Shown: positions 17,371 to 27,068, numbered from the stretch's first letter. The stretch is 64,000 nt of DNA from Saccharospirillum impatiens DSM 12546 (GCF_000423605.1 NZ_AUIH01000021.1:1-64000); one strand, 5' to 3'. Program-made: numbers and translations. Notes: a model not told the origin generated them from the letters alone.

Positions 17371-18432
17371 GTGAGCAAGCCCGCACCATCCAGTAGTGCG
17401 TCGCGACGGATGACATTAAAAGCGGTTGCCCAGGAACTGAATGTTTCCACGGCCACTATATCCAATGCCTTCAACCGACCCGACCAATTATCGGCCAGCT
17501 TACGCGATCATATTTTGCTCGAATGCAAACGCCTGGGTTATCACGGACCCAATGCGGCCGCGCGCAGCTTGCGGACCGGAGCAACCGGCATTGTTGGGGT
17601 TATGCTGGCTGAGCGCTTGTCGTACAACTTTCGCGACAGCTGTGCGACTGAGTTCCTGCAAGGTGTATCAGAAGTGCTTGATGATGCCCGCGCCAACTTA
17701 TTGCTGATGCCCGGCCGGGATGAGTTCTACCATGAGCAATCGATGGAATCGATTCCGGATCGGTACATTGTCTATGGCCCTCCGCGCGATCTCAGCGTGC
17801 TTGACCGTCTGGTTCGCCAGCACAAACCGGTAGTCACGGTCGATTTCACGCTTGAAAATCATCTCTCTTTAAACGTCGACAACTACGGTGGCGCCAAGCA
17901 GGCCGCCGACCACGTGTTTAGTGAGACCCGGGGGGACGTCGTGGTTATTGGCTTACGACTGACCAAATCTGATGAAGTGGGGCGCATAAACAGCCAGGAA
18001 CTGTTCGAGGCAAGTATGTCGATCTCACGCCAGCGCCTTGAAGCGTATCGGGATTCTGCATTGGCTCACCACTATACCCTCGGCGACGATCGCGTCTGGA
18101 ACACCCATGAAAGCACCTGGGCCGATGGCGTAAAAGCCGCCCGGGAAGCACTGGCGATGACACCGCGCCCCACCGCCATGCTGTGCATGTCGGACCAGTT
18201 GGCACTGGCCGCATTAAGTGTCGCTCGCGACATGGGCTTGAGCGTGCCCGAAGATGTACGCATCGTCGGCTTCGACGACATCCCCGAAGCTCGCCAAATG
18301 CACCCCACCATCACCACCGTCTACCAACCCAGCATCGAGAAAGGCCGCCTGGCCGCCATGATGGTATTAAACCCGGAGCGCTATGAAAGCCGGGTATTAC
18401 CAACGCATCTGCAAGTTCGCGAGACGGGTTAA
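17371..18432 (+). CDS. aglR: LacI-family transcriptional regulator (AglR-like)
   Basis: The helix-turn-helix is at residues ~11-65 (LKAVAQELNVSTATISNAFN, then RDHILLECKRLGYHGPNAAARSLRTG, the hinge helix). A periplasmic-binding-like effector domain follows. It has 353 aa and starts with GTG at 17371. It follows aglA after 225 bp in the same orientation and is the natural candidate to bind the CG-centred sites at 10073, 11661 and 11752. No matching site is seen in front of its own gene, so autoregulation is not indicated. No good terminator separates it from aglA. Confidence 0.85.
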   Translation: MSKPAPSSSASRRMTLKAVAQELNVSTATISNAFNRPDQLSASLRDHILLECKRLGYHGPNAAARSLRTGATGIVGVMLAERLSYNFRDSCATEFLQGVSEVLDDARANLLLMPGRDEFYHEQSMESIPDRYIVYGPPRDLSVLDRLVRQHKPVVTVDFTLENHLSLNVDNYGGAKQAADHVFSETRGDVVVIGLRLTKSDEVGRINSQELFEASMSISRQRLEAYRDSALAHHYTLGDDRVWNTHESTWADGVKAAREALAMTPRPTAMLCMSDQLALAALSVARDMGLSVPEDVRIVGFDDIPEARQMHPTITTVYQPSIEKGRLAAMMVLNPERYESRVLPTHLQVRETG

Positions 18433-18481
18433 CACCTCAAGTTTCGGAGTTCGGGTTATATAGGTGGCCATGGCCCGCCCC

Positions 18482-18584
18482 GGCTGCCTGTGATATCTCT
18501 GCGGGGTCGGCGTTAATCCTTCCATGGAGCCTAGGCCGCAGCATCCATGCTGCGGACTACCCCGCAGAGATATCACAGGCAGCC
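18482..18584. repeat. Dispersed nested palindrome, copy A
   Basis: Perfect 25-bp inverted arms (18482-18506 and 18560-18584) enclose a 53-nt core. The core begins TCGGCGT, contains TCCATGG and GCCTAGGC, and carries the hairpin CCGCAGCATCCATGCTGCGG at 18536-18555. The left flank from about 18435 (CTCAAGTTTCGGAGTT) is shared with copy F and with the short form at 19881. It lies 3' of the lacI-type gene and could also stop its transcription. Confidence 0.85.
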
Positions 18585-18643
18585 GGCGCTAATAATGTGC
18601 AAACCTCAAAACTAAAAACCACAAGAAATTCTCAACTACTCAT

Positions 18644-18913
18644 TTATAAAGCCTTCTTCCTTCGAATCTGAACGCGGCGTCGAACTCTAGCGTTCCTTGA
18701 GTTCAAAATTCTACGAACCACACCAATAAAGAACAGTCCACTTTCCCAAAATGCTTTTTCAATAAAGCCGCAGGCGCTGCACCGGTCATCGCCATATTTT
18801 TCCATGTAAGCGTCTTCCTTGCGCAGGGCATCTGTTTTTCGCCCTTTGGGAAACGGCACTTCGCCGAACCCCAGGGGCAAGCGTTGCTCAGTTTCGTGGC
18901 TTTGTTTTTTCAC
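18644..18913 (-). CDS. Small hypothetical protein with CxxC motif
   Basis: An 89-aa protein starts with GTG at 18913, with AAGGAGG at an ideal distance, which is the best evidence that it is real. It has a charged N-terminus, a CSAC pair at about residue 47, a hydrophobic stretch (AFWESGLFFIGVVRRIL), and an arginine/lysine-rich tail. I do not recognise the family. The CxxC could bind metal or be redox-active. It is divergent from the LysR-type gene at 19056 with a 142-bp shared promoter region. Confidence 0.6.
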   Translation of the reverse strand: MKKQSHETEQRLPLGFGEVPFPKGRKTDALRKEDAYMEKYGDDRCSACGFIEKAFWESGLFFIGVVRRILNSRNARVRRRVQIRRKKAL

Positions 18914-19055
18914 ATCGACCTCCTTTATTCCCAGGTCACTGGCGCTGATTCAAACCTTTTAATATTCAAAAACCGGCCAAAGCGGTTATTGACATGCACT
19001 TAAAGTACAAGACAAACTGCTTGCATGGAATGAAACGAAATGGAGAGGTCTTTTC

Positions 19056-19871
19056 ATGAATGAAAAGGATATAGACTGGAACGATCTGCAGTTATTTCTC
19101 GCTGTAGCACGAGAAGGCGGGCTGTCAGCGGCGGCAAAGGCGACGCAGCGCAGTGCCGCAACGCTTGGGCGGCGTATGCACATGCTTGAAAGTGGCATGG
19201 GGCGTGAGCTATTTGTAAGGCATGACAGAGGTTACGAACTGACGGCTGATGGCAAGGCTCTGCTGGCCTCATTAGCTGAGACAGAATCCAGCATCCACCG
19301 CATAACCACCCCACCAGAACAAGGCATTCGCCCCCTGGTCAAAGTATCAGCCGGCACCTGGACCACGCTCGCGTTGATCCAGCACATCGATGAACTGATC
19401 GGAACTCCACCCGACCTTCGCTTGCGCTTTATCTCAGATGAGAAGGTACTGGACATCTCTCACCGTGAAGTGGTGATAGGCATCCGCAACCGTCGACCTA
19501 CAGAAGAAGCTCTGGCTTGCCGCAAGTTGAGCCGTGTTGAGTTCGCCCCATACATCGCTGAAGGGGCACCGGAACTGTGGATCAAAGTTATCGCCGACAC
19601 ACCATCGGCGCGCTGGCTTGATCGCACCGTCGGCAACGATGCCATTTGCGAAGTCAACGTCCCGCGCAACAGCCTCGACCTTGCTCTCGCAGGTAAAGGC
19701 ATTGCCGTGTTACCAACCTTTATCGGAGACGCTCAAACTCAGTTAAGCCGTACGGGCAGCACGATTGCAGAATTAGGTCACGACCGATGGCTCGTGACCC
19801 ATCAGGAAGAGCGAAACTTACCCGAAGTGCGACGGGCGATCGACAGGATGTGCAATGCGCTCGAGCAATGA
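19056..19871 (+). CDS. LysR-family transcriptional regulator
   Basis: The N-terminal winged helix is typical (WNDLQLFLAVAREGGLSAAA, then a recognition helix in ATLGRRMHMLE and LFVRHDRGYELTADG). At 271 aa it is shorter than most LysR proteins (~300), with a compact effector domain. ATG 19056 has GGAGAGG upstream. Its target is unknown; the divergent CxxC protein gene is the nearest candidate. Confidence 0.85.
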   Translation: MNEKDIDWNDLQLFLAVAREGGLSAAAKATQRSAATLGRRMHMLESGMGRELFVRHDRGYELTADGKALLASLAETESSIHRITTPPEQGIRPLVKVSAGTWTTLALIQHIDELIGTPPDLRLRFISDEKVLDISHREVVIGIRNRRPTEEALACRKLSRVEFAPYIAEGAPELWIKVIADTPSARWLDRTVGNDAICEVNVPRNSLDLALAGKGIAVLPTFIGDAQTQLSRTGSTIAELGHDRWLVTHQEERNLPEVRRAIDRMCNALEQ

Positions 19872-19880
19872 AGCCAATAG

Positions 19881-19984
19881 TTACTCAAGTTTCGACGTTC
19901 GGGTTGCCTGAGAGGTGTTGGTCTGCGTCGGCTACCGGGTGTACCCGCCGCTTGCCACCTCAGCGAATTCCAAAACTTGAGTAA
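19881..19984. repeat. Core-less short form of the dispersed palindrome
   Basis: The outer arms TTACTCAAGTTT (19881-19892) and AAACTTGAGTAA (19973-19984) are perfect complements. Inside are imperfect complementary flanks ending in GGCTACCGGGTGTACCCG, where GGGTGTACCC is itself nearly symmetric. The left flank matches the flanks of copies A and F (CTCAAG.TTCG.GTT). The right flank (CGCTTGCCACCTCAGCGAATTCC) matches copy F's right flank. The GGGG/53-nt core/CCCC part is absent. Confidence 0.7.
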
Positions 19985-20087
19985 TTAGTTTTGGAAGACT
20001 CAGTCTTCTTTGATGGGCGCTTTAGCAATATGTGTTGTATCTCAGATTTATATGCTGTGAGTTTAACCCCAAGCCGAGTGCGGATGG

Positions 20088-20180
20088 CCGGTTCAGCTTA
20101 TCTGGGGTAGTCCGCAGCATGGATGCTGCGGTCTAGGCTCCACGGATGGATTCACGCCGACCCCAGATAAGCTTAACCGG
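20088..20180. repeat. Dispersed nested palindrome, copy B (inverted)
   Basis: The 20-bp arms (20088-20107 and 20161-20180) match at 19 of 20 positions around a 53-nt core read on the minus strand. The core hairpin is CCGCAGCAT/ATGCTGCGG. It lies between the convergent lysR-type and mgtE genes, about 100 bp from the short form. Confidence 0.85.
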
Positions 20181-20207
20181 ACTCCTGCACGGATTCCCGG
20201 CAATAGA

Positions 20208-21563
20208 CTACCCAGCCAAACTCAACGCAATGGTTGCCGTTCCCAGAAACGCGAAGAAGCCGACGACATCGGTTACCGTGGTCAGCACGACTGAGCCGGC
20301 AATCGCCGGATCAATTTTCATGCGCGACAGTACCCAGGGTACGATCACGCCCGCCAGCGACGCGGCGATGATGTTGACCAGAATGGCGAACGCGATGATC
20401 CACATCAGCATCCAACTGTCGAACCACCAGGCGGCGATCAAGCCGATGGCGATTGACCAGAAAAACGCGTTGATGGTGCCAAGAATCAGCTCCTTGCGAA
20501 TCAGGTTACGCACGTTGGCCGCGCCCAACTGCCCGGTCGCCAGGCCGCGAATGGCCAGACCCAGTGTCTGACTGCCAGCAATTCCGCCCATGCTGGCAAC
20601 AACAGGCATCATCACGGCCAGTGCCACCCATTGCGACAACGCCAGTTCAAACAAGCCGATCACCCAAGCGGCGAGCAAGGCAGTGATCAGGTTGATGCCC
20701 AGCCAAAGACCGCGTTTGGGTACTGATCGACGCACCGGCGAAAACAAATCCTCTTCATCCAGGCCGCTGCTCAGTTGCATCATCTGCCGTTCTTTTTCTT
20801 CCAGCATGACGTCGAGTGCGTCGCGTGATGTGAAGCGGCCCATGACGGTGCCGGTTTCATCCACCACCGGCAACATGGCCCGGTCGGCCGCTCGCAATCG
20901 CTGGGCGGCCTCGTGCAACGAAGACGCCGGGTTCAGGGGCGTCAGTTCATCATCGGTAAAGTCACTCAGAGGGGCCGTGCTCGGCGCCTGCATGGCAGCA
21001 TCCAGTGACAAACATCCCTGGAAACGTCCGTCTTCGTCGAGCAGGACAATCACATCGGTCATTTCCGGTATGCCGGTTTCCCGCAGTGCCTTGCGAAACA
21101 ACCGACCCGGTGTTGAGGCCTCCGCCGTGATGACTTTAAAGCTGAGCCAGCGACCGACCTGATCGTCATCGTAAGTCAGGGCATTTTTTAATTGCTCGCG
21201 GTCTTCGCTGTCCATTCGGTGCAGCACTTTGCGACCCAACTGACCCGGCAAATCGTCCATCAGTTCCAGCAAGTCTTCCGGATGGGTTTTGCCCAGCCAT
21301 TGCAACAGGGCATCCGGTGGCGCTGCTTTTAACAGCGAACGCCGGTGCTCATCGTGCAGCTCTACCAGCACCGCCCCCCGTATTTCCGGGGGAACGGCCT
21401 GCCAGATAGTCAGTCGTTGCTCAAAGGGCAAGCACTCCAGTGCGAAGGCAATGTCGGCTTCCGACAGCCCTTCAAGCCAATCGTCTGCGGGCTCACGATC
21501 CTCTGCCAGCTCACTGAGCCAGTAATCGACGTGTTCAAGCAACGTATCTTCGCGGGTGGCCAT
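20208..21563 (-). CDS. mgtE: Magnesium transporter MgtE
   Basis: This is a Mg2+ channel of the inner membrane. The order is an N-domain of MgtE repeats (LLEHVDYWLSELAED through LLELMDDLPGQLGRKVL), a CBS pair (~130-250, with FTSRDALDVMLEEKERQM), a connecting helix, and five membrane helices (e.g. LGINLITALLAAWVIGLF, VALAVMMPVVASMGGIAGSQ). The GGIAGSQTLGLAIRGLA segment is diagnostic. Its 451 aa matches the family. ATG 21563 was preferred (AGGGAA upstream); ATG 21584 is an alternative. Confidence 0.92.
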   Translation of the reverse strand: MATREDTLLEHVDYWLSELAEDREPADDWLEGLSEADIAFALECLPFEQRLTIWQAVPPEIRGAVLVELHDEHRRSLLKAAPPDALLQWLGKTHPEDLLELMDDLPGQLGRKVLHRMDSEDREQLKNALTYDDDQVGRWLSFKVITAEASTPGRLFRKALRETGIPEMTDVIVLLDEDGRFQGCLSLDAAMQAPSTAPLSDFTDDELTPLNPASSLHEAAQRLRAADRAMLPVVDETGTVMGRFTSRDALDVMLEEKERQMMQLSSGLDEEDLFSPVRRSVPKRGLWLGINLITALLAAWVIGLFELALSQWVALAVMMPVVASMGGIAGSQTLGLAIRGLATGQLGAANVRNLIRKELILGTINAFFWSIAIGLIAAWWFDSWMLMWIIAFAILVNIIAASLAGVIVPWVLSRMKIDPAIAGSVVLTTVTDVVGFFAFLGTATIALSLAG

Positions 21564-21878
21564 GGGTAATGCTTCCCTTGTCATGGGTGATCGGACAGAA
21601 AAACTCAGTCCGCACAGCGGGTCTGGTGATTGGTAGCTACGCCTAACCTTAGCAAAAAAGATCACTCCCGGCCCTGCCAACCTGCACAGACAGCGTGTAA
21701 ACGCGCTAGACTAGTCACAAGGCCTGCCTGAACGGCAACCGAGCTTGGCAAGACCAATAATTAAGGGGATGATGCACACCGGACCGGGACCTGAACCAAA
21801 ACCCGCTACTGCTACACTCTGATTTGCCATTCCCCTGCGCAACACCAGACAATACCGGACTACTTTTGGGAGTTATCC

Positions 21879-22778
21879 ATGAAACTGGCGGTGCTTTCAC
21901 GCGAGCCCTCTAACTACTCATCGCAGCGACTGGTCGAGGCCGCCGAAAAGCGCGGCCATGAGATTCGCATTGTCGATACACTACGCTGCTATATGAGCAT
22001 CGTGGCGCACCGCCCGTCTATCCATTATATGGGCGAACCCCTGGAAGACATGGACGCCATTATTCCGCGCATCGGCTCATCCATTACCTTTTATGGCACC
22101 GCGGTGGTCCGTCAGTTCGAAATGATGGGGACTCATACCTTGAATTCTTCTTTGTCGATCTCCCGCTCGCGGGACAAATTGCGTTCCATGCAAATGCTGG
22201 CACGCAAGGGCATCGGCCTGCCCATCACCGGGTTCGCCCACAGCCCGGATGAAGTGCCCGATCTGATTCAGATGGTCGGCGGCGCTCCCCTGGTGGTGAA
22301 GTTGCTGGAAGGCACCCAGGGCATCGGCGTGGTTTTGTGCGAAACCCGACAAGCCGCAGAATCCGTGATCGAAGCCTTTCTCGGGCTCGACACCAACATC
22401 CTGGTGCAGGAGTACATCAAGGAAGCCGGCGGTGCCGACATTCGTTGCTTCGTGGTTGGCGATAAAGTCGTCGCCGCTATTAAACGACAGGCCGCTCCGG
22501 GTGAGTTCCGCTCCAACCTGCACCGGGGTGGCTCGGCTGCGGTGGTAAAAATCACCCCCGAAGAACGCAAAACTGCGGTGCGCGCGGCCAAAATCATGGG
22601 GTTGCAGGTGGCGGGGGTCGATATCCTGCGCTCCAATCACGGCCCGGTGGTGATGGAGGTTAATTCCTCGCCCGGCCTTGAAGGCATTGAAATGGCCACC
22701 GGTAAAGACGTCGCCGGTATGGTCATCGAGCATCTGATCAAAGAAATTGGCGAAAAACCCAAACGAGTAGAAGGCTAA
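21879..22778 (+). CDS. rimK: Ribosomal protein S6 glutamate ligase RimK-like ATP-grasp ligase
   Basis: This is an ATP-grasp ligase that adds glutamate residues to the C-terminus of ribosomal protein S6. At 299 aa it is nearly the same length as E. coli RimK (300). Motifs include [19 protein letters not shown], then [15 protein letters not shown] and [15 protein letters not shown] (metal-binding end). Strong similarity to RimK across the whole length is evident. It is followed 2 nt later by an aspartoacylase-like gene, so the pair is an operon. Confidence 0.9.
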   Translation: MKLAVLSREPSNYSSQRLVEAAEKRGHEIRIVDTLRCYMSIVAHRPSIHYMGEPLEDMDAIIPRIGSSITFYGTAVVRQFEMMGTHTLNSSLSISRSRDKLRSMQMLARKGIGLPITGFAHSPDEVPDLIQMVGGAPLVVKLLEGTQGIGVVLCETRQAAESVIEAFLGLDTNILVQEYIKEAGGADIRCFVVGDKVVAAIKRQAAPGEFRSNLHRGGSAAVVKITPEERKTAVRAAKIMGLQVAGVDILRSNHGPVVMEVNSSPGLEGIEMATGKDVAGMVIEHLIKEIGEKPKRVEG

Positions 22779-22780
22779 TT

Positions 22781-23788
22781 GTGACACAGATTAACCCCGC
22801 CAAACTGGCGTCGGGGCAATGGCACAATGTGCCTCTGTCGCTACCCGGCGCACCCGGTAATTCCGACGCCATCATGCACTGCTTTGTGCGACGCAGCCGC
22901 AAGCCGGGGCCCACTATGTTCATCACCGCTGCCATGCACGGCGACGAGTTGAACGGCCTCGAAATCATCCGTCGCTTCATGCGCAGCCGCAAACTCAGTG
23001 GCTTGGTGGGCACCGTCATCGTCGTGCCGGTGGTTAATGTGCACGGTTTCGGTATGGGCTCACGTTACTTACCCGACCGACGCGACCTGAACCGGGTGTT
23101 CCCGGGTTCAGCAAAGGGATCACTGGCAGCCCGTGTCGCCGAGGTATTGATGCAGGAAGTGGTGTTGCGCTCGGACTTTGGCATCGACTTGCACACCGGG
23201 GCCATTCACCGCTTCAACGTGCCTCAGATCCGGGCAGAGCTGGACAATGAGACCGTCGAAGGTATGGCTCGTGCCTTTGGCGTGCCGCTGATTCTTAACA
23301 GCGAATTGCGTGAAGGCTCTTTGCGCGAGTCAGCCGGGCAGAACAACATTCCGGTGATCGTTTATGAAGCAGGCGAGGCGTTACGGCTCGATGAAATCAG
23401 CATCAAGGCCGGAACCCGGGGCATTATCAATGTGCTGATGCACCTGGGTATGCTCAATGGCACACCGAAGATTCGCAAAGAGCAGACCATTGCCGACAAT
23501 TCCTACTGGGAGCGGGCCAGCGATTCCGGCGTATTTCAATGCCTGGTCAAACCCGGCACCTACGTCAAAAAGGAGCAGGTGCTGGCGCGCATCATGAACC
23601 CAAGCACCATGGAAGCCTCGGAAGTTATCGCCTCCCGCGCCGGTGTTCTGGTTGGCCTGACTCAGTTGGCGCTGGTTTACGAAGGCGACGCACTGTTCCA
23701 CATTGCCCGCTACCGCGGCATGCATGAAGATGTGGCCCAGCAGGTTGAGCGTTTTCACGAAGAGCTGGGGCCGGAATACGGTACCTGA
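22781..23788 (+). CDS. Succinylglutamate desuccinylase/aspartoacylase-family zinc hydrolase
   Basis: This is a 335-aa M14-like carboxypeptidase-fold amidohydrolase. The zinc motif is HGDE (AAMHGDELNGLE) with a later HTG (IDLHTGAIHR), and the substrate-binding arginines are in YLPDRRDLNRVFPG. It is close to AstE/AspA but the real substrate is unknown. Coupling to rimK suggests it could remove or recycle glutamyl groups (inference). It starts with GTG 2 nt after the rimK stop. Confidence 0.85.
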   Translation: MTQINPAKLASGQWHNVPLSLPGAPGNSDAIMHCFVRRSRKPGPTMFITAAMHGDELNGLEIIRRFMRSRKLSGLVGTVIVVPVVNVHGFGMGSRYLPDRRDLNRVFPGSAKGSLAARVAEVLMQEVVLRSDFGIDLHTGAIHRFNVPQIRAELDNETVEGMARAFGVPLILNSELREGSLRESAGQNNIPVIVYEAGEALRLDEISIKAGTRGIINVLMHLGMLNGTPKIRKEQTIADNSYWERASDSGVFQCLVKPGTYVKKEQVLARIMNPSTMEASEVIASRAGVLVGLTQLALVYEGDALFHIARYRGMHEDVAQQVERFHEELGPEYGT

Positions 23789-23841
23789 GGGTGGCTGTGT
23801 TTTGATCAACACCCTGCGCCGGGCTACAGTTAGGTGGTTGA

Positions 23842-25539
23842 ATGTCGTATCCGAGATCTACCCTGATTCCTATTCTGCTCTTGCTGACCTTTCTAAGCAT
23901 TGGCCTGGCAGGTCCTGCTGTGGCAGAACCGGTGAATCAGGTCATTCAGGTCGGCGGTGACGACAGTTATCCGCCCTATGAGTTTGTTGACGAAGACGGC
24001 AATATCGCCGGTTACAACGTCGACATGACCCGGGCCATCGCAGAAGTCATGGGCATCGACATCGAGATTACGCTGGACAGCTGGTCAACCATGCGCGAAA
24101 AACTCGAGAACGGCGAGATGGACGTGCTGCAGGGCATGGTCGCCTCAGCCGAACGGGAAAAGGATTTTTCCTTCAGTGCCCCCTCAGTCATGGTTAACTA
24201 CTCCTTTTTTGCGCGCAAGGGTGACCCTGAACCCGCCAGCTACGATGACCTGCGTGGCAAGTCAGTTGTGGTTCAGCACGAAGGCATTGTGCACGACTTC
24301 CTGCGTGAGAATGATTTCGGGGTCGAGATCGTAACCGTACGCGCTCATTCCGATGCACTGCGCCAGCTCGCCGCCGGTAACTACGACTACGCCCTGGGTG
24401 CCACTCTGCCCAGCCTCTATTACAGCCAGGAAAACAAATTGTCGAATATTGGCGTTGTCTGGCGACCCTTGCGTCCACAACCTTATGGCTACGCCGTGAG
24501 CAAGGGCAATGAGGAGATCCTGACGTTGTTTTCCGAGGGGCTGGCCATTCTGCGCAATACCGGCCGGCAACAGGACATTTACGACACATGGCTGGGGTCG
24601 CTGGAACGACAAGGAACCACCAATTGGCGCCTGTGGGGAATCATTGCCGCCATCAGCAGTGCCGTCTTGTTACTGGGTCTGGCGCTGGTATCCGTCTGGA
24701 TTCGCACCCTCCAGCGTCAGGTTGAACGACGGACTCAGGAGGTCAAGAAACAGCAACAGCAACTGATTCAGGCCGACAAGATGAGTTCACTTGGGACACT
24801 GGTGTCTGGTGTTGCTCACGAAATCAACAACCCGAGCGGGCTGATCCTGCTCAACCTGCCCATGCTGAAAGATGCCTGGGAGGACGCCTTGCCTCATCTG
24901 GACGGTCTGTACGAGCAGCGCGACGGATTTGACATCGCCGGGCTCGATTATCGCCGCATCCGCCAGGAAATCCCCTACATCATCAATGAGATGAACGAAG
25001 GTGCTCAACGCATCAAGCGCATCGTAAACGACCTGCGCGACTTCGCCCGCCAGGAAGCAACCGATTCGATAGAACCGATGAATCTTAACGACGTGGTCTC
25101 GACCGCCGTACGACTGCTCGACGTGACCATTCGTGGCTACACCAACCGCTTCAGTCTGATTCTCGATCCTTACCTGCCATCGATGCTGGGGCACCCGCAG
25201 CGCATCGAACAAGTCGTTATTAACCTGATCATCAATGCCTGCCAGTCATTGCCTGACGATCAGCATGGCGTGAAGGTCGAGACCCGCATCGACCACATTC
25301 GCCAACGCATTGTGCTATCGGTACACGATGAAGGTTGCGGCATTGAACCGGACGCAATGCCCAACCTGACCGACCCCTTTTTCACCACCAAGCGCGAACA
25401 GGGCGGCACCGGGCTTGGCTTGTCGGTCTCGGCCGGTATCATTAAGGCCTACGATGGCACCATGAAGTTTCATTCACGCCCCGGTGAAGGCACCCGGGTA
25501 GACGTCACCTTTCCGTGGAAGATGGTCGAACCTCAATGA
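23842..25539 (+). CDS. Sensor histidine kinase with periplasmic SBP_bac_3 domain
   Basis: 565 aa. A signal sequence (PILLLLTFLSIGLAGPAVA) is followed by a family-3 solute-binding domain (residues ~35-250; VGGDDSYPPYEFVDEDGNIA). A membrane helix (~260-285) and coiled coil come next. Then come HisKA (SGVAHEINNPSGLILLN with phosphoacceptor His) and HATPase_c (NLIINACQSL, DEGCGIEP, TGLGLSV). It should sense an amino-acid-like ligand in the periplasm. Its stop overlaps the start of the response regulator, so they form one two-component system. Confidence 0.9.
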   Translation: MSYPRSTLIPILLLLTFLSIGLAGPAVAEPVNQVIQVGGDDSYPPYEFVDEDGNIAGYNVDMTRAIAEVMGIDIEITLDSWSTMREKLENGEMDVLQGMVASAEREKDFSFSAPSVMVNYSFFARKGDPEPASYDDLRGKSVVVQHEGIVHDFLRENDFGVEIVTVRAHSDALRQLAAGNYDYALGATLPSLYYSQENKLSNIGVVWRPLRPQPYGYAVSKGNEEILTLFSEGLAILRNTGRQQDIYDTWLGSLERQGTTNWRLWGIIAAISSAVLLLGLALVSVWIRTLQRQVERRTQEVKKQQQQLIQADKMSSLGTLVSGVAHEINNPSGLILLNLPMLKDAWEDALPHLDGLYEQRDGFDIAGLDYRRIRQEIPYIINEMNEGAQRIKRIVNDLRDFARQEATDSIEPMNLNDVVSTAVRLLDVTIRGYTNRFSLILDPYLPSMLGHPQRIEQVVINLIINACQSLPDDQHGVKVETRIDHIRQRIVLSVHDEGCGIEPDAMPNLTDPFFTTKREQGGTGLGLSVSAGIIKAYDGTMKFHSRPGEGTRVDVTFPWKMVEPQ

Positions 25540-26969
25540 CAGACAATAAAAACAAGAAACGCAGTCTCTACCCTGAATTTGGTGTTTTGCTGATCGACGA
25601 TGAACCCTCCTATCATCGCAGTCTGGGTTTGATGCTGGAGCGCAAGGGCGGTATCACCAACCTCCACTATTGCCAGGACAGTCGCGAGGCCATGCACTAC
25701 CTGGAGCACCATGCGATCGGGGTGGTTCTGCTTGATTTGAACATGCCCCACAAATCCGGCAAAGATTTGCTGATCGAGATGGCGGAAGCCTTTCCCGACG
25801 TTGCTGTGGTTGTCATCAGCGGGTTAAACCAGGTCGAGACCGCTGTGGAATGCCTGCGACTGGGGGCCTTTGATTTCTATGTAAAAACCACCGAGTCGGC
25901 GCGTCTTCTTGAGGGCATCAAACGCGCCATTCAATTGCAGGAAATCAAACGGGAAAACCAGGAGTTGCGTCACCGGGTACTCAGTCGTCGTCTTGACTCG
26001 CCAGAAGCATTTGCCAACATACTGACTCAAAGCCGCAGCATGGCATCTGTATTCCAATATCTTGAATCGGTCGCGAAAAGTTCACAACCGGTGATGATCT
26101 GCGGCGAAAGTGGTACCGGCAAAGAACTCATTGCCCGAGCCGTACACACCCTCAGTGGTCGCCAGGGCAAGCTGGTCACAGTCAACGTCGCCGGACTCGA
26201 TGATCACATCTTCAATGATACGTTGTTCGGGCACCGCAAGGGCGCCTTCACCGGCGCCGACCAGGAACGACGGGGCCTGGTTGAAGAAGCCTCAGGGGGC
26301 ACGCTGTTTCTGGATGAAATAGGAGACCTGAGCCCCAGCAGCCAGGTCAAGCTATTGCGGTTGTTGCAGGAAGGCGAGTTTTATCCCATGGGGGCGGATC
26401 GGCCCAAACGCCTGCAAGCCCGGATTTTTGTCGCCACCCATCAGGACCTGGCCGAGCGCCAGCGTGAAGGCGCTTTCCGCCGTGACCTCTATTACCGGCT
26501 CTGCACCCACCAGGTGCTGATACCGCCCCTGCGTGCCCGACGGGAGGACGTGCGCCTGCTGTTTACCTTCTTCGCCGAACAGGCCGCTGACGATATGGGC
26601 AAACCCCTGCCCGAGTTCAGCCCGGATCTCTGGGCTGCCCTGCAAGCCTACGAGTTCCCGGGTAACGTGCGCGAACTTAGGGCCATTGCTTTCGATTCCG
26701 TCAGCCGACACCACAGTGGCGCCATGACCCGGCAAGATCTGCACCTGTTCAGTCAGGCACAGGGCCTGGACAGCAGCAGTCACGACGACACCCTGGTCCA
26801 TTTCGCGCCCGACAACCGCTTACCCACGCTCGCTGAAATCGACGACTTGCTGATCGCCGAGGCCATGCACCGTGCCGACCACAACCAGTCGATTGCCGCG
26901 CGCATTTTGGGCATATCGCAGCCTGCGCTGAGCAAGCGATTAAAGCGACAACGCGAACTCGAAACCTGA
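25536..26969 (+). CDS. Sigma-54-dependent response regulator (NtrC class)
   Basis: 477 aa. The receiver has the acceptor aspartate D67 ([13 protein letters not shown]). The AAA+ domain has Walker A GESGTGKE, the sigma-54 contact loop GAFTGA ([12 protein letters not shown]), Walker [11 protein letters not shown] and the arginine-finger region [10 protein letters not shown] Fis-type helix-turn-helix ends the protein ([21 protein letters not shown]). The ATG overlaps the kinase stop (ATGA). It probably activates the aapJQMP operon downstream through the dyad sites at 27032-27227. Confidence 0.92.
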   Translation: MTDNKNKKRSLYPEFGVLLIDDEPSYHRSLGLMLERKGGITNLHYCQDSREAMHYLEHHAIGVVLLDLNMPHKSGKDLLIEMAEAFPDVAVVVISGLNQVETAVECLRLGAFDFYVKTTESARLLEGIKRAIQLQEIKRENQELRHRVLSRRLDSPEAFANILTQSRSMASVFQYLESVAKSSQPVMICGESGTGKELIARAVHTLSGRQGKLVTVNVAGLDDHIFNDTLFGHRKGAFTGADQERRGLVEEASGGTLFLDEIGDLSPSSQVKLLRLLQEGEFYPMGADRPKRLQARIFVATHQDLAERQREGAFRRDLYYRLCTHQVLIPPLRARREDVRLLFTFFAEQAADDMGKPLPEFSPDLWAALQAYEFPGNVRELRAIAFDSVSRHHSGAMTRQDLHLFSQAQGLDSSSHDDTLVHFAPDNRLPTLAEIDDLLIAEAMHRADHNQSIAARILGISQPALSKRLKRQRELET

Positions 26970-27031
26970 CTCGACCAGGGCGAAGACCCCTCCTCATCAG
27001 CAATGTGACATGGCACACAAAACCTCGCCAG

Positions 27032-27051
27032 ACTATTCCTTTGGTTATAGT
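27032..27051 (+). promoter_or_regulatory. Upstream activator site 1
   Basis: ACTATTCCTTTGGTTATAGT has complementary ends ACTAT and ATAGT. It shares ATTCC..TGGTTATAG with two other sites. The core begins 18 bp before that of site 2, roughly two helical turns. Confidence 0.65.
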
Positions 27052-27052
27052 T

Positions 27053-27068
27053 ATTCCAATGGTTATAG
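27053..27068 (+). promoter_or_regulatory. Upstream activator site 2
   Basis: ATTCCAATGGTTATAG matches site 1 at 14 of 16 positions and is placed 18 bp after it. Confidence 0.6.

Noticed and set aside
18482-18584. Copy A considered as an ordinary terminator only
   Set aside because: No T-run follows, and the same 53-nt core recurs at five other loci with different arms, which a plain terminator would not explain.
22781-23788. Considered calling it astE (succinylglutamate desuccinylase)
   Set aside because: No other arginine succinyltransferase-pathway genes are near, and it is coupled to rimK, so only the family is assigned.
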